The notes: generated from the sequence alone by a model not told the origin. DNA of 64,000 nt from Acidobacteriota bacterium (GCA_028877275.1 JAPPFP010000008.1:1-64000); one strand, 5' to 3'; shown: positions 43,550 through 52,856, numbered from the stretch's first letter. Made by a program: numbers and translations.

Positions 43550-45106
43550 ATGCGCATCCCAAGACCTGCTCTGTCGATCGCGTTGATCGCCGCCTTCGCG
43601 GCATGCTCACCACTGGCATACGGGCAGTCGTCTGATGACGAGGTCTTCGTCGACCTGACGGCTGATGTGCTGTCGGACAAGATCCGGGGCGGCCTACTCG
43701 GCCAGATGCTCGGGAACCTGAACGGGATACCTCACGAGCATCGCTACATCGGCGAACCGGGAGACGTATCGGAGTACACGCCCGCGCTACCCGATGGCGC
43801 CCGGACCGATGACGACACGGACTTCGAGTGGGTCTACATCGATGCGATGCAGCGGTACGGAACGCTCTTCCTGCCGTCAGAGACGATTGCCGAACTCTGG
43901 AAGACGCGAATCAACCGCAACATCTGGTGCTCGAACCAGTACGCCCGCGTGTTGATGGATCTGGATCTCGATCCGCCCATGACCGGCAACATCGTGCTGA
44001 ATCCCTGGGCCGAGTTCAACATCTCGGGACAGTTCCTCAGCGAGACGTTCGGCCTGATCGCACCCGGAATGCCCCAGACCGCGGGACGAATCGGGCTCCA
44101 CTACACCCATGTAGCCATTGACGGAGAGCCTGCGCAATCGACTCAGCTCTTCACGGCCATGATCTCTACCGCCTTCCTGACGGACGACCTGTCCGCGATC
44201 CTGGATGCCGGAGTCGCGGCACTGGACCCGGAGAGTGTGTTCAACGAGCTCATCCGCGACGTTCGGACCTGGTATCGGCAGCACCCTGAAGACTGGCGCG
44301 CGGCCCGTCTGAAGCTCAAGGAGAAGTACAGTCGTCACGACGGCGCGATGCGCGACCGGAACGGCTACGAGCTGAACGGCGCATCGACAATTGCCGCGAT
44401 GTTGTACGGCGGCGGCGACTTCGCGGAGACGCTTCGATTCGCCTTCAATTTCGGCTGGGACGCCGACAATAATGCCGCCACGGCCGGGACGATCGTGGGT
44501 GTCATGAAGGGGTATCGCTGGATGATGTCCCAGGAATGGGAGATCCGCGATCGGTACTCGAACACAACCCGCGATCTCATGCCCAGGGACGAGACGATCA
44601 CGTCCTTTGCCGATCGGTTGATCAGCCTCGCGGAACACGTGATCGTCGAGAACGGCGGCCAACGAATCGCCGATGCGCGTGGAGCCGTCTATCGCATTCC
44701 TGTCGAGCGCCCTTTGAACGTGGCCCCCTTGCCGTCGCTCTCGGATGAGACGCAGCGACTACAGGCGGAACTGGGGGATGCCGTTGTGGCTTCCTTGCTG
44801 TCTGGAGAGGACCGGAAGACGCGCGCTCGCGCCGCCTACCTGGCCATTGCGACGGGGCTCGCGATCGACTTTCAGCAAACTCACCCCACCGAATGGTCGC
44901 GGGCGCTTGAAGATCTGAATGCCTATCCTCAGGTGGCACAGGTTCTCTACCATCACTCTCCAGTACCCCCGGCCGAACTGATACGAGAGCACGCAGCTCG
45001 GGTGGGCTTCACGGAGCCCGAACGGCAGGGACAAGGCAGGGCGGCCCAGCAGTGGCTGTGGGAGAGCACCTACAGACAAACCATCCAGGACAGCGAGGGC
45101 AGATAG
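43550..45106 (+). CDS. Exported ADP-ribosylglycohydrolase-like protein
   Basis: 518 residues from the ATG at 43550 (AAGGAAG upstream); a GTG at 43520 is less likely. Signal peptide with a possible lipobox (AAFAACSPL). The ARH fold shows DKIRGGLLGQMLGN, the metal site TDDDTDFEWV and a second site WDADNNAATAGTIVG, where the usual DTD becomes DAD. Classical ARH enzymes remove ADP-ribose from proteins in the cytoplasm using magnesium; an exported one in an operon with a PQQ dehydrogenase is unusual and may act on a different glycoside. A C-terminal helical region follows (about 400-518). Confidence 0.83.
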   Translation: MRIPRPALSIALIAAFAACSPLAYGQSSDDEVFVDLTADVLSDKIRGGLLGQMLGNLNGIPHEHRYIGEPGDVSEYTPALPDGARTDDDTDFEWVYIDAMQRYGTLFLPSETIAELWKTRINRNIWCSNQYARVLMDLDLDPPMTGNIVLNPWAEFNISGQFLSETFGLIAPGMPQTAGRIGLHYTHVAIDGEPAQSTQLFTAMISTAFLTDDLSAILDAGVAALDPESVFNELIRDVRTWYRQHPEDWRAARLKLKEKYSRHDGAMRDRNGYELNGASTIAAMLYGGGDFAETLRFAFNFGWDADNNAATAGTIVGVMKGYRWMMSQEWEIRDRYSNTTRDLMPRDETITSFADRLISLAEHVIVENGGQRIADARGAVYRIPVERPLNVAPLPSLSDETQRLQAELGDAVVASLLSGEDRKTRARAAYLAIATGLAIDFQQTHPTEWSRALEDLNAYPQVAQVLYHHSPVPPAELIREHAARVGFTEPERQGQGRAAQQWLWESTYRQTIQDSEGR

Positions 45107-45136
45107 AGACTGATACAGGTCCCGGGCGCTGGGTAC

Positions 45137-45895
45137 TCAGTTCCACCAGGGCTTGTCGTTGTACGCACGCACGTCCAGCTCGAAAGTCCAGGTTGATCGA
45201 TGCTGCCGGACGAGATGGACGTAGGTCTCCGCCACCTGCTCGGGGAGGATGAGGCCGTCTGCCGCACCCTTCGTGCTGCGGAGTGCTTTGAAGCGCTCGG
45301 CACCGAGCATCTTGCCCAGCGTGTCCGGTGCGTCGACGGTTCCATCCACGAGCACGTGAGCCACGTGAATCCCCTTCGGGGCGAACTCGGCGTTCAGCGT
45401 CTGGCAGAGCAGGCGGCGGCCCCCCATCGCGGCCGCGTGCGAGTGCTGTCCGGCGTTGCCGCGCGCCGCGGCGGTGGCTGAGGTCACGATCAGCGTTCCA
45501 TGGCCACGCTCGACCATCCGGGGACAGAGCGCGGAGGCCGTCCGGAAGAGCCCGAAGGTCGCCATGCGCCAGCCGAGCTCAAAGGCCTTGTAGCTGGTAT
45601 CGACGAGGTCCCGGTTGCCGATCTGGGCGCCCAAGTTGTAGATCATCACTTCGATCGGGCCGATCTCCTCCTCCACGTAGGCGATCTGATCCTCGATGGC
45701 GTTCTCCTTGACGGCGTTCAGGAGAAAGCCGGAGGCATCCCCTCCCTCCGCGTGAATGCCGGCGACCAGGGCGTTCAGCCCGTCTTCGTCGCTCCGCCGA
45801 CAGAGGACCGCGTGGTAGCCCTCGCGAGCAAACCTCCTGCCCGCGGTGCCGCCGATTCCGGCGCCGGCACCCATGACAAAGCAAACTGGTTTCAT
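45137..45895 (-). CDS. SDR-fold protein lacking the catalytic Tyr-Lys
   Basis: 252 residues from the ATG at 45895 (GGAGGAAAG upstream). Rossmann opening CFVMGAGAGIGGTAGRRFA, then VMIYNLGAQ and PKGIHVAHVLVDG, which match the SDR subgroup with the PKGIHVAHV signature. Where the subgroup has a Tyr/Phe-x-x-x-Lys, this protein reads SHAAAMGG: Tyr becomes His and Lys becomes Met. It may bind NAD(P) without classical SDR chemistry. Divergent from the TauD oxygenase gene with 49 bases between starts, so possibly co-regulated. Confidence 0.87.
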   Translation of the reverse strand: MKPVCFVMGAGAGIGGTAGRRFAREGYHAVLCRRSDEDGLNALVAGIHAEGGDASGFLLNAVKENAIEDQIAYVEEEIGPIEVMIYNLGAQIGNRDLVDTSYKAFELGWRMATFGLFRTASALCPRMVERGHGTLIVTSATAAARGNAGQHSHAAAMGGRRLLCQTLNAEFAPKGIHVAHVLVDGTVDAPDTLGKMLGAERFKALRSTKGAADGLILPEQVAETYVHLVRQHRSTWTFELDVRAYNDKPWWN

Positions 45896-45944
45896 CGTCT
45901 TTCCTCCATGATTGGCCGGCGGATCGTATGACAGGATCACCGGC

Positions 45945-46832
45945 ATGACCGTACAAGCCGCTTTCGAGACGCGCCCCGACGTGGCGCCCGCCGTTGCCCC
46001 CATCGGCATCCGACCCCTGACCCCTCACATCGGCGCGGAGATCGAGGGAGTCGACCTGTCCCGGCCGCTCTCGCAGTCGCAGCAGGACGAGATCAGGCAA
46101 GCCTGGCTGGACTGGCAGGTGCTGGTCTTCCGCGACCAGGAACTGACCCGCGAGCAGCACAAGGACTTCGGCCGGTCCTTCGGTCCGCTGCACGTCCACC
46201 CCTTGCACACGAGCGCCGAGTACCAGGGCGGGCACGACCCGGAGATCCTCGTCATCAAGACCACCCAGAAGTCGAAGTACACGTCGGGTGACGGCTGGCA
46301 CACCGACGTCTCGTGCGACGAGAAACCGCCGATGGCGTCGATGCTCTACATCAAGGAGATTCCCGAGTGCGGCTCGGGAGGCGACACGCTCTTCGCCGAC
46401 ATGTACCGCGCCTACGAGACGCTCTCGGAGCGGATGCAGAACTTCCTGGAGGGCCTGGTGGCGGTTCACGACGGCGCACTGCCCTACATCGGAAAGTACG
46501 CCTACGCACCTCCCGAGGGAAAGACGTACCCAAGGACCGAGCACCCAGTGGTCATTCGCCATCCCGAGACGGGCCGCAAGGCCCTGTTCGTCAACAGCGG
46601 CTTCACCTCCCACATCCGCCACATGCGTCGATGGGAGAGCCGGGGCCTGCTCGACATGCTCTTCAGACACATCGCCACCACCGTCTCCCTGACCTGTCGC
46701 GTGCGCTGGGAGCCCAACACGCTCACCCTCTGGGACAACCGCTGCACCCAGCACCACGCCGTGTGGGACTACTACCCGCAGTCACGCTTCGGCGAGCGGG
46801 TCTCGATCGTGGGTGACCGGCCCGTCGCCTAA
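45945..46832 (+). CDS. TauD/TfdA family 2-oxoglutarate dioxygenase
   Basis: 295 residues from the ATG at 45945. Iron ligands and 2-oxoglutarate Arg are visible: HTDVSCDEKPPMAS (His-x-Asp), NRCTQHHAVWDY (distal His) and SRFGERVSI (Arg). N-terminal IGAEIEGVDLSRPLS and VLVFRDQELTREQH are typical. Family enzymes hydroxylate substrates such as taurine, alkylsulfates or 2,4-D, releasing sulfite or alcohol; the substrate here is unknown, though the neighbourhood has two sulfatases. Cytoplasmic. Confidence 0.93.
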   Translation: MTVQAAFETRPDVAPAVAPIGIRPLTPHIGAEIEGVDLSRPLSQSQQDEIRQAWLDWQVLVFRDQELTREQHKDFGRSFGPLHVHPLHTSAEYQGGHDPEILVIKTTQKSKYTSGDGWHTDVSCDEKPPMASMLYIKEIPECGSGGDTLFADMYRAYETLSERMQNFLEGLVAVHDGALPYIGKYAYAPPEGKTYPRTEHPVVIRHPETGRKALFVNSGFTSHIRHMRRWESRGLLDMLFRHIATTVSLTCRVRWEPNTLTLWDNRCTQHHAVWDYYPQSRFGERVSIVGDRPVA

Positions 46833-46865
46833 GCGATTCGCAGCAGCTCGACGAGGGTTGCCAGG

Positions 46866-47588
46866 CTACCTCCCCGAAGCCGTCTTCTTGAGCCGAAGGT
46901 CCTTGAACTCGACGCGCATCCCCGCGTCGTGGATCTGCAAGCCGATGGCGCCCTTGTCCAGGCGTTCTTCCTTCGAGTTGTCGGTGAACTCGGAGGCGAG
47001 CTTCCCGTTGATGAAGAACTGGTAGTGCCGTCCCCTGGCGACGACGCGGACCCGGTTCCAGCCACGACGCGTGATGTCGCTCTCCCTCACGGCGTCCTCG
47101 ATCTCGGTGGTGTGCGTCGTTCCGTCCGGATCGATCACCAGGCTCGTTCCGCGGAAGCACGCGTACTCTTCGCGCGCGACGAAGTGGAAGTCCCACGCGC
47201 CGAGAATGTGCGGTCCGATGCCCAGGTGGCCGAGATCCGCGTGGTAGCCCACGAACGGCCGCTTGCCGCTCGGATCCTTCACCGCGTGGATCTGGATGCC
47301 GCTGTTGCCGTGGCCGGGAAAGCGGTAGCTTGCCTCCAGTTCGAAATCCGTCAGTTCGACGTCGTCGTAGACGAGATAGACGAGGCGGTCCACGCTGCCC
47401 TCGCCGACGATCATGCCGTCTTCGACGGACCAATCGGCGATGGAGTCGGCCGGCACCGCATGCCAGCCGTCCAGCGTCCTGCCATCGAACATGGAGACGA
47501 ATCCGGCGTCCTCCTGCTCCTGCGCCGTTGCGGTCCACGCGGTCGCGGGCAGGAGGATCAGCACAGCTATCGCGGACTTCCTCACCAT
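46866..47588 (-). CDS. Exported DUF1080 (3-keto-glucoside hydrolase-like) protein
   Basis: 240 residues from the ATG at 47588. Signal peptide (SAIAVLILLPATAWTATAQ), then the DUF1080 concanavalin-like fold: FVSMFDGRTLDGWHAVP, WSVEDGMIVGEG, DFELEASYRFPGHGNSGI and GAIGLQIHDAGMRVEFKDLRLKK. Related proteins hydrolyse 3-ketoglycosides; other members only bind sugars. The large PVC-type dehydrogenase gene lies immediately upstream on the same strand, separated by a palindromic repeat (copy C). Such pairs are common in Planctomycetes and Acidobacteria. Confidence 0.9.
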   Translation of the reverse strand: MVRKSAIAVLILLPATAWTATAQEQEDAGFVSMFDGRTLDGWHAVPADSIADWSVEDGMIVGEGSVDRLVYLVYDDVELTDFELEASYRFPGHGNSGIQIHAVKDPSGKRPFVGYHADLGHLGIGPHILGAWDFHFVAREEYACFRGTSLVIDPDGTTHTTEIEDAVRESDITRRGWNRVRVVARGRHYQFFINGKLASEFTDNSKEERLDKGAIGLQIHDAGMRVEFKDLRLKKTASGR

Positions 47589-47594
47589 CTTCAA

Positions 47595-47641
47595 ACTGGG
47601 TGCGCCGGCGTCCCCGCCGGCATCCGGCGCGCAAGCGCCGG
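47595..47641 (+). repeat. Dispersed palindromic repeat, copy C
   Basis: ACTGGGTGC plus the GCCGGCG-TCCC-CGCCGGC hairpin (through 47621), identical to copy A, followed by its own hairpin CCGGCGC-GCAA-GCGCCGG (47624-47641). It lies between two tandem leftward genes. Confidence 0.75.
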
Positions 47642-47661
47642 CCTCTGGACCTTCTACCACG

Positions 47662-50600
47662 CTAACTCCTCGTTCCCAGCGTCGTGACGTACTTGAAGAG
47701 GTCCAGGAGCTGGGCCTGTGACAGCAACGACGTCAAGCCCGTGGGCATCGGGCTTCCCGTCTCACGGACTTCCTCGATGTCTTCCGCCTTGATCGTGACC
47801 AGTTCTCCCGTGGCCAGGTCCTGGATCACGAGATCGCCACTCGCACTGCTCTCCTGCGTCCAGCGCTTGTACCCCTGGTAGATCGTGGAGTCGTGGGTCG
47901 TGATCTCCAATGCGGTGAATCCTTCCTTGATCTCACGATTCGGCCACAGCGTCTCTTCGATGATCCGTTCGGCCGTCAGCGTCGTGCCGACCGCGGTCAG
48001 GCTCGGCCCGATAGCGCCTCCCGCCTCGCCGACCTGGTGGCAGGAGTCACAGCCGAAGTCGACGAAGAGCACGGAGCCCCGCGCGGCATCGCCCTGTTCC
48101 GCCGCGACCTCGGCAAGGCTCTTCACCAGGCCGGCGTCGTAGTCGAATTCGAGTGAGTCCGCTCCACTCGCGGTGCTGAGCGCCGCCAGGAGGACGTTGT
48201 CGGAACGACCGCTCGCGTAGAAGGACCGAAGCAGCGACTTCGCGGCGTCGTGCCCGAGTCCACCAGCCTCGATCGCCGCGGTCAGCGCCGGCACGCCGCC
48301 CTCGCGGTTGAGGAATGCGACGAGGGCCCGAGTGACCGTGGCACTGTCCAAGCCAGGTTCCCTGAACAGCCTGACCGCCGACTTCGCCGCCGCTCTCGAG
48401 TCGAGCAGGACGAGCGCTTCGATCGCCGACACGCGCAGCGCGGGCGCGTGCGGCCCGTCGGCATAGGCCGCGAGCAGTTCCTTCCCGCCCTCCGCCTCGA
48501 GGCTTGCCAACGCGCCGAACGCGGCGGCCCGAACGAACGTAGGCAACGAGTCGTCCCTGGCCATGGCGAGAAGACTCTCCTGCGTGTCCCCGGCCTGCCA
48601 GACCCCGGCCAGGGTAGCGGCATTGGCACGGAGCTCGAGACTCGGGTGCGCCATCATCTTCGCCAGACCCCAGGGCTGATCGTGCGGCTCGAGACTTCCC
48701 GAACGCGTCGCCCTGGCAGCGGCGGCCAGGATCCGTGCATGTGCGTCGGCGTCGTACTTCCCGCCGCTCACATAGCGATCCGGCATAAGGACGAACTCTT
48801 CGATCTCCTCCTTTCCTCCGACCGCCAGGAGATTCTCGATCGCGCTCAGACGTGTGTCTTCGTCCAGGTGGTAGGAAAGCGCGATGCTGCGCAGATCCGC
48901 GATGCGCTCCCTTCCCCCGGCGCGGTTGAGCACCTCGGCGAGATGGGCCGACTCGGCGAAGTGGAGGTCTCCGCGCTCGTGCGCCGCTTCCCAGTGCGGC
49001 TTGAGGTGCTGGATCGCCTGCGAGAAGACGTACTCCATCGAGTCGTCCATGGGTCGGTCCGCCGCGCGCGCGACCACGGTGATGGACTCCGGCCGGGGAA
49101 TCGCGGCAGCCGCGGCAACGGCCTCCATCCGCACCTGCGCGTCGTCGTCTTCCACGCGCCTGACGAGGAGCGCCAGCGGATCCTCCAGGCGATCGTGCCA
49201 TCGGCCCACGATGCGCGAAGCGAAGGCACGGCCGCCCGGCTCTTTCGCTTCCAGCAGCTTCGCCAGGACAGCCGGCGCGGGAACCTCGATGGTTGCGTAA
49301 GCGCCGACCGCCTCGTAGAGGTGGCGCTCGTAGTTCGCGGCTTCCGGATCCAGGCTCGCGACCCACGCTCCGAGAGCCGTCGCGACCTTCTCCGTGTCGC
49401 GGCGGGTGAGCTCACGCTTCACCTGATAGCGCGTCCAGCTCTCCGGCGCCTCGAGGGCGGCGACGACCTCGTCCAGCGGCGCATCCAGGAGCTTCGGAGC
49501 CTTCACAAGGGGCGCCGAGGTAGCAGTGATCCGCCAAATCCGGCCGTGCGCCTTGTCGCGCGTTGGATCCCGATACTCGTCGTCCTGGTGGCAGATGATC
49601 GGGTTGTACCAGTCGACGACGTAGACGGCACCGTCGGGTCCGACCTTCACGTCGATCGGACGGAAGTTCCGGTGACTCGAATGGATGAGCGGCTCTTCCC
49701 ACTTCAGATTCGCCCCTGAACCATCCGCCGCAACGGAAAACCGCTTCACTCGATTCGCCTGGTAGTCGCCGATCGCGAAGTGGCCCTGGTACTCCGGCGG
49801 CAGGTGACGACCGTCGAGATAGGCGATGCCGGCGTAGCCACCGGGCTCGCCGATCGTGTCGAGGCGGCGCCGGTGGGTGGTCGGGATCTGGCCGAGTGAA
49901 AGATGCGTTACACCGCCCGCACCGTCGACGCTGAAGATCTGCCCCCACTCACCGAAGGCGACGCCCCAGGGATTGCCGGGGCCCATGAAGTCGTACAGAA
50001 GGGGGTGCATCTGCAGCAGGCGCGGACGCAGGCGGAAGAACCCGGATTGGTACAGATCGGCGGAACCCCAGGGGGTCTCGACCCGCGACTCGATGCCGTC
50101 GCCCTGCCCCATGTACAGCTCACCGCCGGGACTCCAGGTGAAGGAGCTGACCGTCTGGTGGGTATCGCCCGTTCCGAATCCGCTGAGCAGCACGCGGCGC
50201 GTATCCGCTCTGCCATCGCCGTCCGTGTCCTTCAGGAAGAGAATCTCACTGCTCTGTCCAACGTAGACGCCGCCGTCGCCCAGTTCCATTGCCGTCGGAA
50301 TGTTCAGCCCTTCCGCGAAGACGGTCGAGCTCTCCGCGACGCCGTCGTGATCGGCATCCTCCAGCACGATGATCTTGTCGTTCGGAACATCACCGGGGAA
50401 GACGTGCGGATACGTCGTCGTGACGGTCACGTACGCGCGGCCGGCCGTGTCCCAGCGAATCGCCAGCGGGTTGGTGAGGCCGTCGGCCTCCGACGCAAAG
50501 AGATTGACCTCCATGCCGGGCGGCACGGTGAACGAAGCAAGCTCCGCCTCGATGTCGGCGGCCGGATGGCCGAAGAGCGCTTCCGGCTCCGGACGCCGAT

Positions 50601-51594
50601 GCCCCGGATCCCGGCCGCCATTGGCCACGGTCCAGACCCGCTCCTCCGCCTTCTCGATCAGGCCGACGAGCTGCTGCCACTCCTCGCGAAAGGAGAGATA
50701 GCCGTGACTCGACCTGGTGAAGCGCCGCGTCGAGTCGTCGCCATGGAGCAGCTTCCAGTTCGCGGGACGCCAGTAGTCAAACCACAGGCGCTGCTTCTCG
50801 ACCACCGACGCATGAAGCGAGGCGAACTCGTCCCAGGACGGGACCTCGAAGCCGAGCTTCTGCGCGATCGTTTCCGAGACGTGCCGTAGCGACTCCTCCC
50901 TGAGATGCATGCCGTTTTCCGTCAGGCCCGGCTCCCCATCCGAAAAGAGGTCGACGAAGAGAAGACCTCGCTTCGCCGCGATCTTCTTCGTTGCCCGAAC
51001 GTACCGCGCGAGAGACCGATTGTGGTGCGAAAGATCCGGCAGGAACTCGCTGGCCGGTTTCTCGAAGGGCGTGGGAGACACGAGCACGACCTGGTCGGCG
51101 TGCTTCATGAATCCGTCGATCAGTGCGCCGTATGCCGACTCGAACGATTCGAGCCCGTCGCTTCCCGCCATCGACTCGGGCTTGCCGTACTGCGCAATGA
51201 CAACCGACGTGCCGACCCGTTCGAGTTGGGCGTCCCAATCGCCGAAGCCATCCTCGCGCCAGCGTTCCAGCGAGGAGCCTTGCCGGAAGACCGTGTCCGC
51301 TTCCCAGGAGAGGTCACGGAACGTGGGACGAGCCGCGGCAAACGCGTCCGTGAGCATGGTCTCCAGGTAACCCGCCCGCTGCAGATGCACCATGTCGGTG
51401 CCGCCGGTGACCACGACCACTTCGCCTTCCCCCAGGACCAACGGAGGCGGCGCCTGCGTGCAGCTCGCCAGGAGCAGCAGCAAGGTCGCCGCTCCGCGGC
51501 GCGGTCTTCTCAGAAGCCGGCGGGGACGCCGGCGCACCCAGTGTGAGGCGCTCTGCCGCGGACGGCGCCAACGTCTCGGGCGCACAGGTAGCAC
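47662..51594 (-). CDS. Lipoprotein: SGNH hydrolase / PVC-type dehydrogenase / HEAT / cytochrome c
   Basis: Up to 1310 residues. A lipobox LASC (C45) follows a very basic n-region. Domains in order: SGNH-hydrolase-like (about 55-300; VVTGGTDMVHLQRAGYLETM, LTENGMHLREE); PVC-type membrane-bound dehydrogenase propeller (about 350-720; FTVPPGMEVNLFASEADG, GNPWGVAFGEWGQIFSVD, VYVVDWYNPIICHQD); HEAT-like helices (about 730-1150); cytochrome c with CDSCH (C1182). Probably oxidises a sugar or alcohol at the membrane surface with electrons leaving through the heme. Start uncertain: GTG 51594 or the GTG at 51537, which lies inside repeat copy D. Confidence 0.85.
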   Translation of the reverse strand: MLPVRPRRWRRPRQSASHWVRRRPRRLLRRPRRGAATLLLLLASCTQAPPPLVLGEGEVVVVTGGTDMVHLQRAGYLETMLTDAFAAARPTFRDLSWEADTVFRQGSSLERWREDGFGDWDAQLERVGTSVVIAQYGKPESMAGSDGLESFESAYGALIDGFMKHADQVVLVSPTPFEKPASEFLPDLSHHNRSLARYVRATKKIAAKRGLLFVDLFSDGEPGLTENGMHLREESLRHVSETIAQKLGFEVPSWDEFASLHASVVEKQRLWFDYWRPANWKLLHGDDSTRRFTRSSHGYLSFREEWQQLVGLIEKAEERVWTVANGGRDPGHRRPEPEALFGHPAADIEAELASFTVPPGMEVNLFASEADGLTNPLAIRWDTAGRAYVTVTTTYPHVFPGDVPNDKIIVLEDADHDGVAESSTVFAEGLNIPTAMELGDGGVYVGQSSEILFLKDTDGDGRADTRRVLLSGFGTGDTHQTVSSFTWSPGGELYMGQGDGIESRVETPWGSADLYQSGFFRLRPRLLQMHPLLYDFMGPGNPWGVAFGEWGQIFSVDGAGGVTHLSLGQIPTTHRRRLDTIGEPGGYAGIAYLDGRHLPPEYQGHFAIGDYQANRVKRFSVAADGSGANLKWEEPLIHSSHRNFRPIDVKVGPDGAVYVVDWYNPIICHQDDEYRDPTRDKAHGRIWRITATSAPLVKAPKLLDAPLDEVVAALEAPESWTRYQVKRELTRRDTEKVATALGAWVASLDPEAANYERHLYEAVGAYATIEVPAPAVLAKLLEAKEPGGRAFASRIVGRWHDRLEDPLALLVRRVEDDDAQVRMEAVAAAAAIPRPESITVVARAADRPMDDSMEYVFSQAIQHLKPHWEAAHERGDLHFAESAHLAEVLNRAGGRERIADLRSIALSYHLDEDTRLSAIENLLAVGGKEEIEEFVLMPDRYVSGGKYDADAHARILAAAARATRSGSLEPHDQPWGLAKMMAHPSLELRANAATLAGVWQAGDTQESLLAMARDDSLPTFVRAAAFGALASLEAEGGKELLAAYADGPHAPALRVSAIEALVLLDSRAAAKSAVRLFREPGLDSATVTRALVAFLNREGGVPALTAAIEAGGLGHDAAKSLLRSFYASGRSDNVLLAALSTASGADSLEFDYDAGLVKSLAEVAAEQGDAARGSVLFVDFGCDSCHQVGEAGGAIGPSLTAVGTTLTAERIIEETLWPNREIKEGFTALEITTHDSTIYQGYKRWTQESSASGDLVIQDLATGELVTIKAEDIEEVRETGSPMPTGLTSLLSQAQLLDLFKYVTTLGTRS
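51516..51545 (-). repeat. Dispersed palindromic repeat, copy D
   Basis: Reverse complement of the ACTGGGTGC lead and first hairpin of copy A. It overlaps the 5' end of the 47662-51594 reading frame, encoding the HWVRRRPRRL stretch of the n-region, so either the element supplies part of the signal peptide or the true start is downstream. Confidence 0.75.
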
Positions 51595-51671
51595 CGCGCG
51601 ACGCTATCAACGCGGCTCGGTAGTCTCTCCTCCCGTCCACCGCCGACTTCTCCGTTCCCCGGGAGGAACTC

Positions 51672-52856
51672 ATGTCCGTCTTGCCTCTCTCAGATACGCG
51701 ACGCTCTACCGCGTTGCCGGCTCTCCTCACGGCGGCCCTTCTCGGGCTGGCAGCAGCCGCGACGAGCGCCGCCGAAGACGAGGCGTATCGGGGAGACGTC
51801 GAGGACGTCGTCACCATCGACGCACTCGACCCTGAAGGTCCGTACGACAAGATCTGGGAGCCCTTCATCGCGCGATGGACCGATGACCACCTGATCGCCG
51901 CTTACGGACTGCAGGTTCGCGGCAAGATGGACATGGGCGACATCGTCTGCTCGCTGAGCCTCGATGGCGGCAGGACCTGGAACGAACGCATCACCGTGTT
52001 CGACCACCGGGTGCGCAACGGCAGCGTGCAGTACGCCTACAACAACTCCGTGCTGTTCAGGCCTCCCGATCAGGACGTCGTCTGGCTCTTCGCCATGCGC
52101 GCGCCAATGCACTACCGGGACAGCGAGAACGCCGACCTGGTCGCGGCGTACACCGCCGACGGCGGCTACTCCTGGAACCACGTCGAGCTGGCGATGGGCT
52201 ACCAGGGCTCGCTGATCATCGTCGCGGGCATCGAGACCGTGAAGCGCGACGGAGTCCCTCACTATCTGCTGCCCGCCCACCGCAACTCGCGACGACATGA
52301 CCCCCATGGCGACCGGCGCCAGTTCGTGCTCGAGAGCAAGAGCCTCCTGCACTGGAAGCTGGCCGGCTACGTGCCCTATCCCGACGACGATCCGGTCTTC
52401 CTTCACGAGGGGAAGATTGCTCCCGTCGGCCACGGCGCACTGGAGATGGTCATGCGGACGGCCACCATGGACCGCGAGCGGCCGCTCGATCCCCCTCTGG
52501 CCTACTCGACTCGTAGCGAAGACGGCGGGCGGACGTGGTCGACGGCGCGGCCCGAGCCCGAGCTGCCCAACTACCGGGCCAAGAGCTTCTTCGGCCGGGA
52601 CTCCTCCGGCCGCCACATCTACGTCTACGGCGACAGTGCGCAGCGGCGCGGCCTCTACTACAAGACGCGGACGCCGGGCGGCGACTGGTCGCCGCAACGC
52701 ACGTTCTACGACGGCGGCAACCTCAACAGCTACCCCACACTGCTCGAGGAGCCGTCCGCGGACGGATTGGGCGAGTGGCTCGCGGTCTGGGACAGCTCCG
52801 ACAGCCCCGACCGGCGCCGCACCGTGATCCGTTTCGGGCGGCTCTCGGTGGAGTGA
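51672..52856 (+). CDS. Exported BNR/Asp-box (sialidase-like) protein
   Basis: 394 residues with GGGAGGAAC upstream and a signal peptide (ALPALLTAALLGLAAAATSA). Three Asp boxes of a sialidase-like propeller: SLDGGRTW, TADGGYSW and SEDGGRTW. The catalytic set of true sialidases (Arg triad, Tyr-Glu) is not obvious, so it may be a glycoside-binding or other hydrolase of the BNR superfamily. Its last 127 bases overlap the convergent P450 gene. Confidence 0.85.
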   Translation: MSVLPLSDTRRSTALPALLTAALLGLAAAATSAAEDEAYRGDVEDVVTIDALDPEGPYDKIWEPFIARWTDDHLIAAYGLQVRGKMDMGDIVCSLSLDGGRTWNERITVFDHRVRNGSVQYAYNNSVLFRPPDQDVVWLFAMRAPMHYRDSENADLVAAYTADGGYSWNHVELAMGYQGSLIIVAGIETVKRDGVPHYLLPAHRNSRRHDPHGDRRQFVLESKSLLHWKLAGYVPYPDDDPVFLHEGKIAPVGHGALEMVMRTATMDRERPLDPPLAYSTRSEDGGRTWSTARPEPELPNYRAKSFFGRDSSGRHIYVYGDSAQRRGLYYKTRTPGGDWSPQRTFYDGGNLNSYPTLLEEPSADGLGEWLAVWDSSDSPDRRRTVIRFGRLSVE

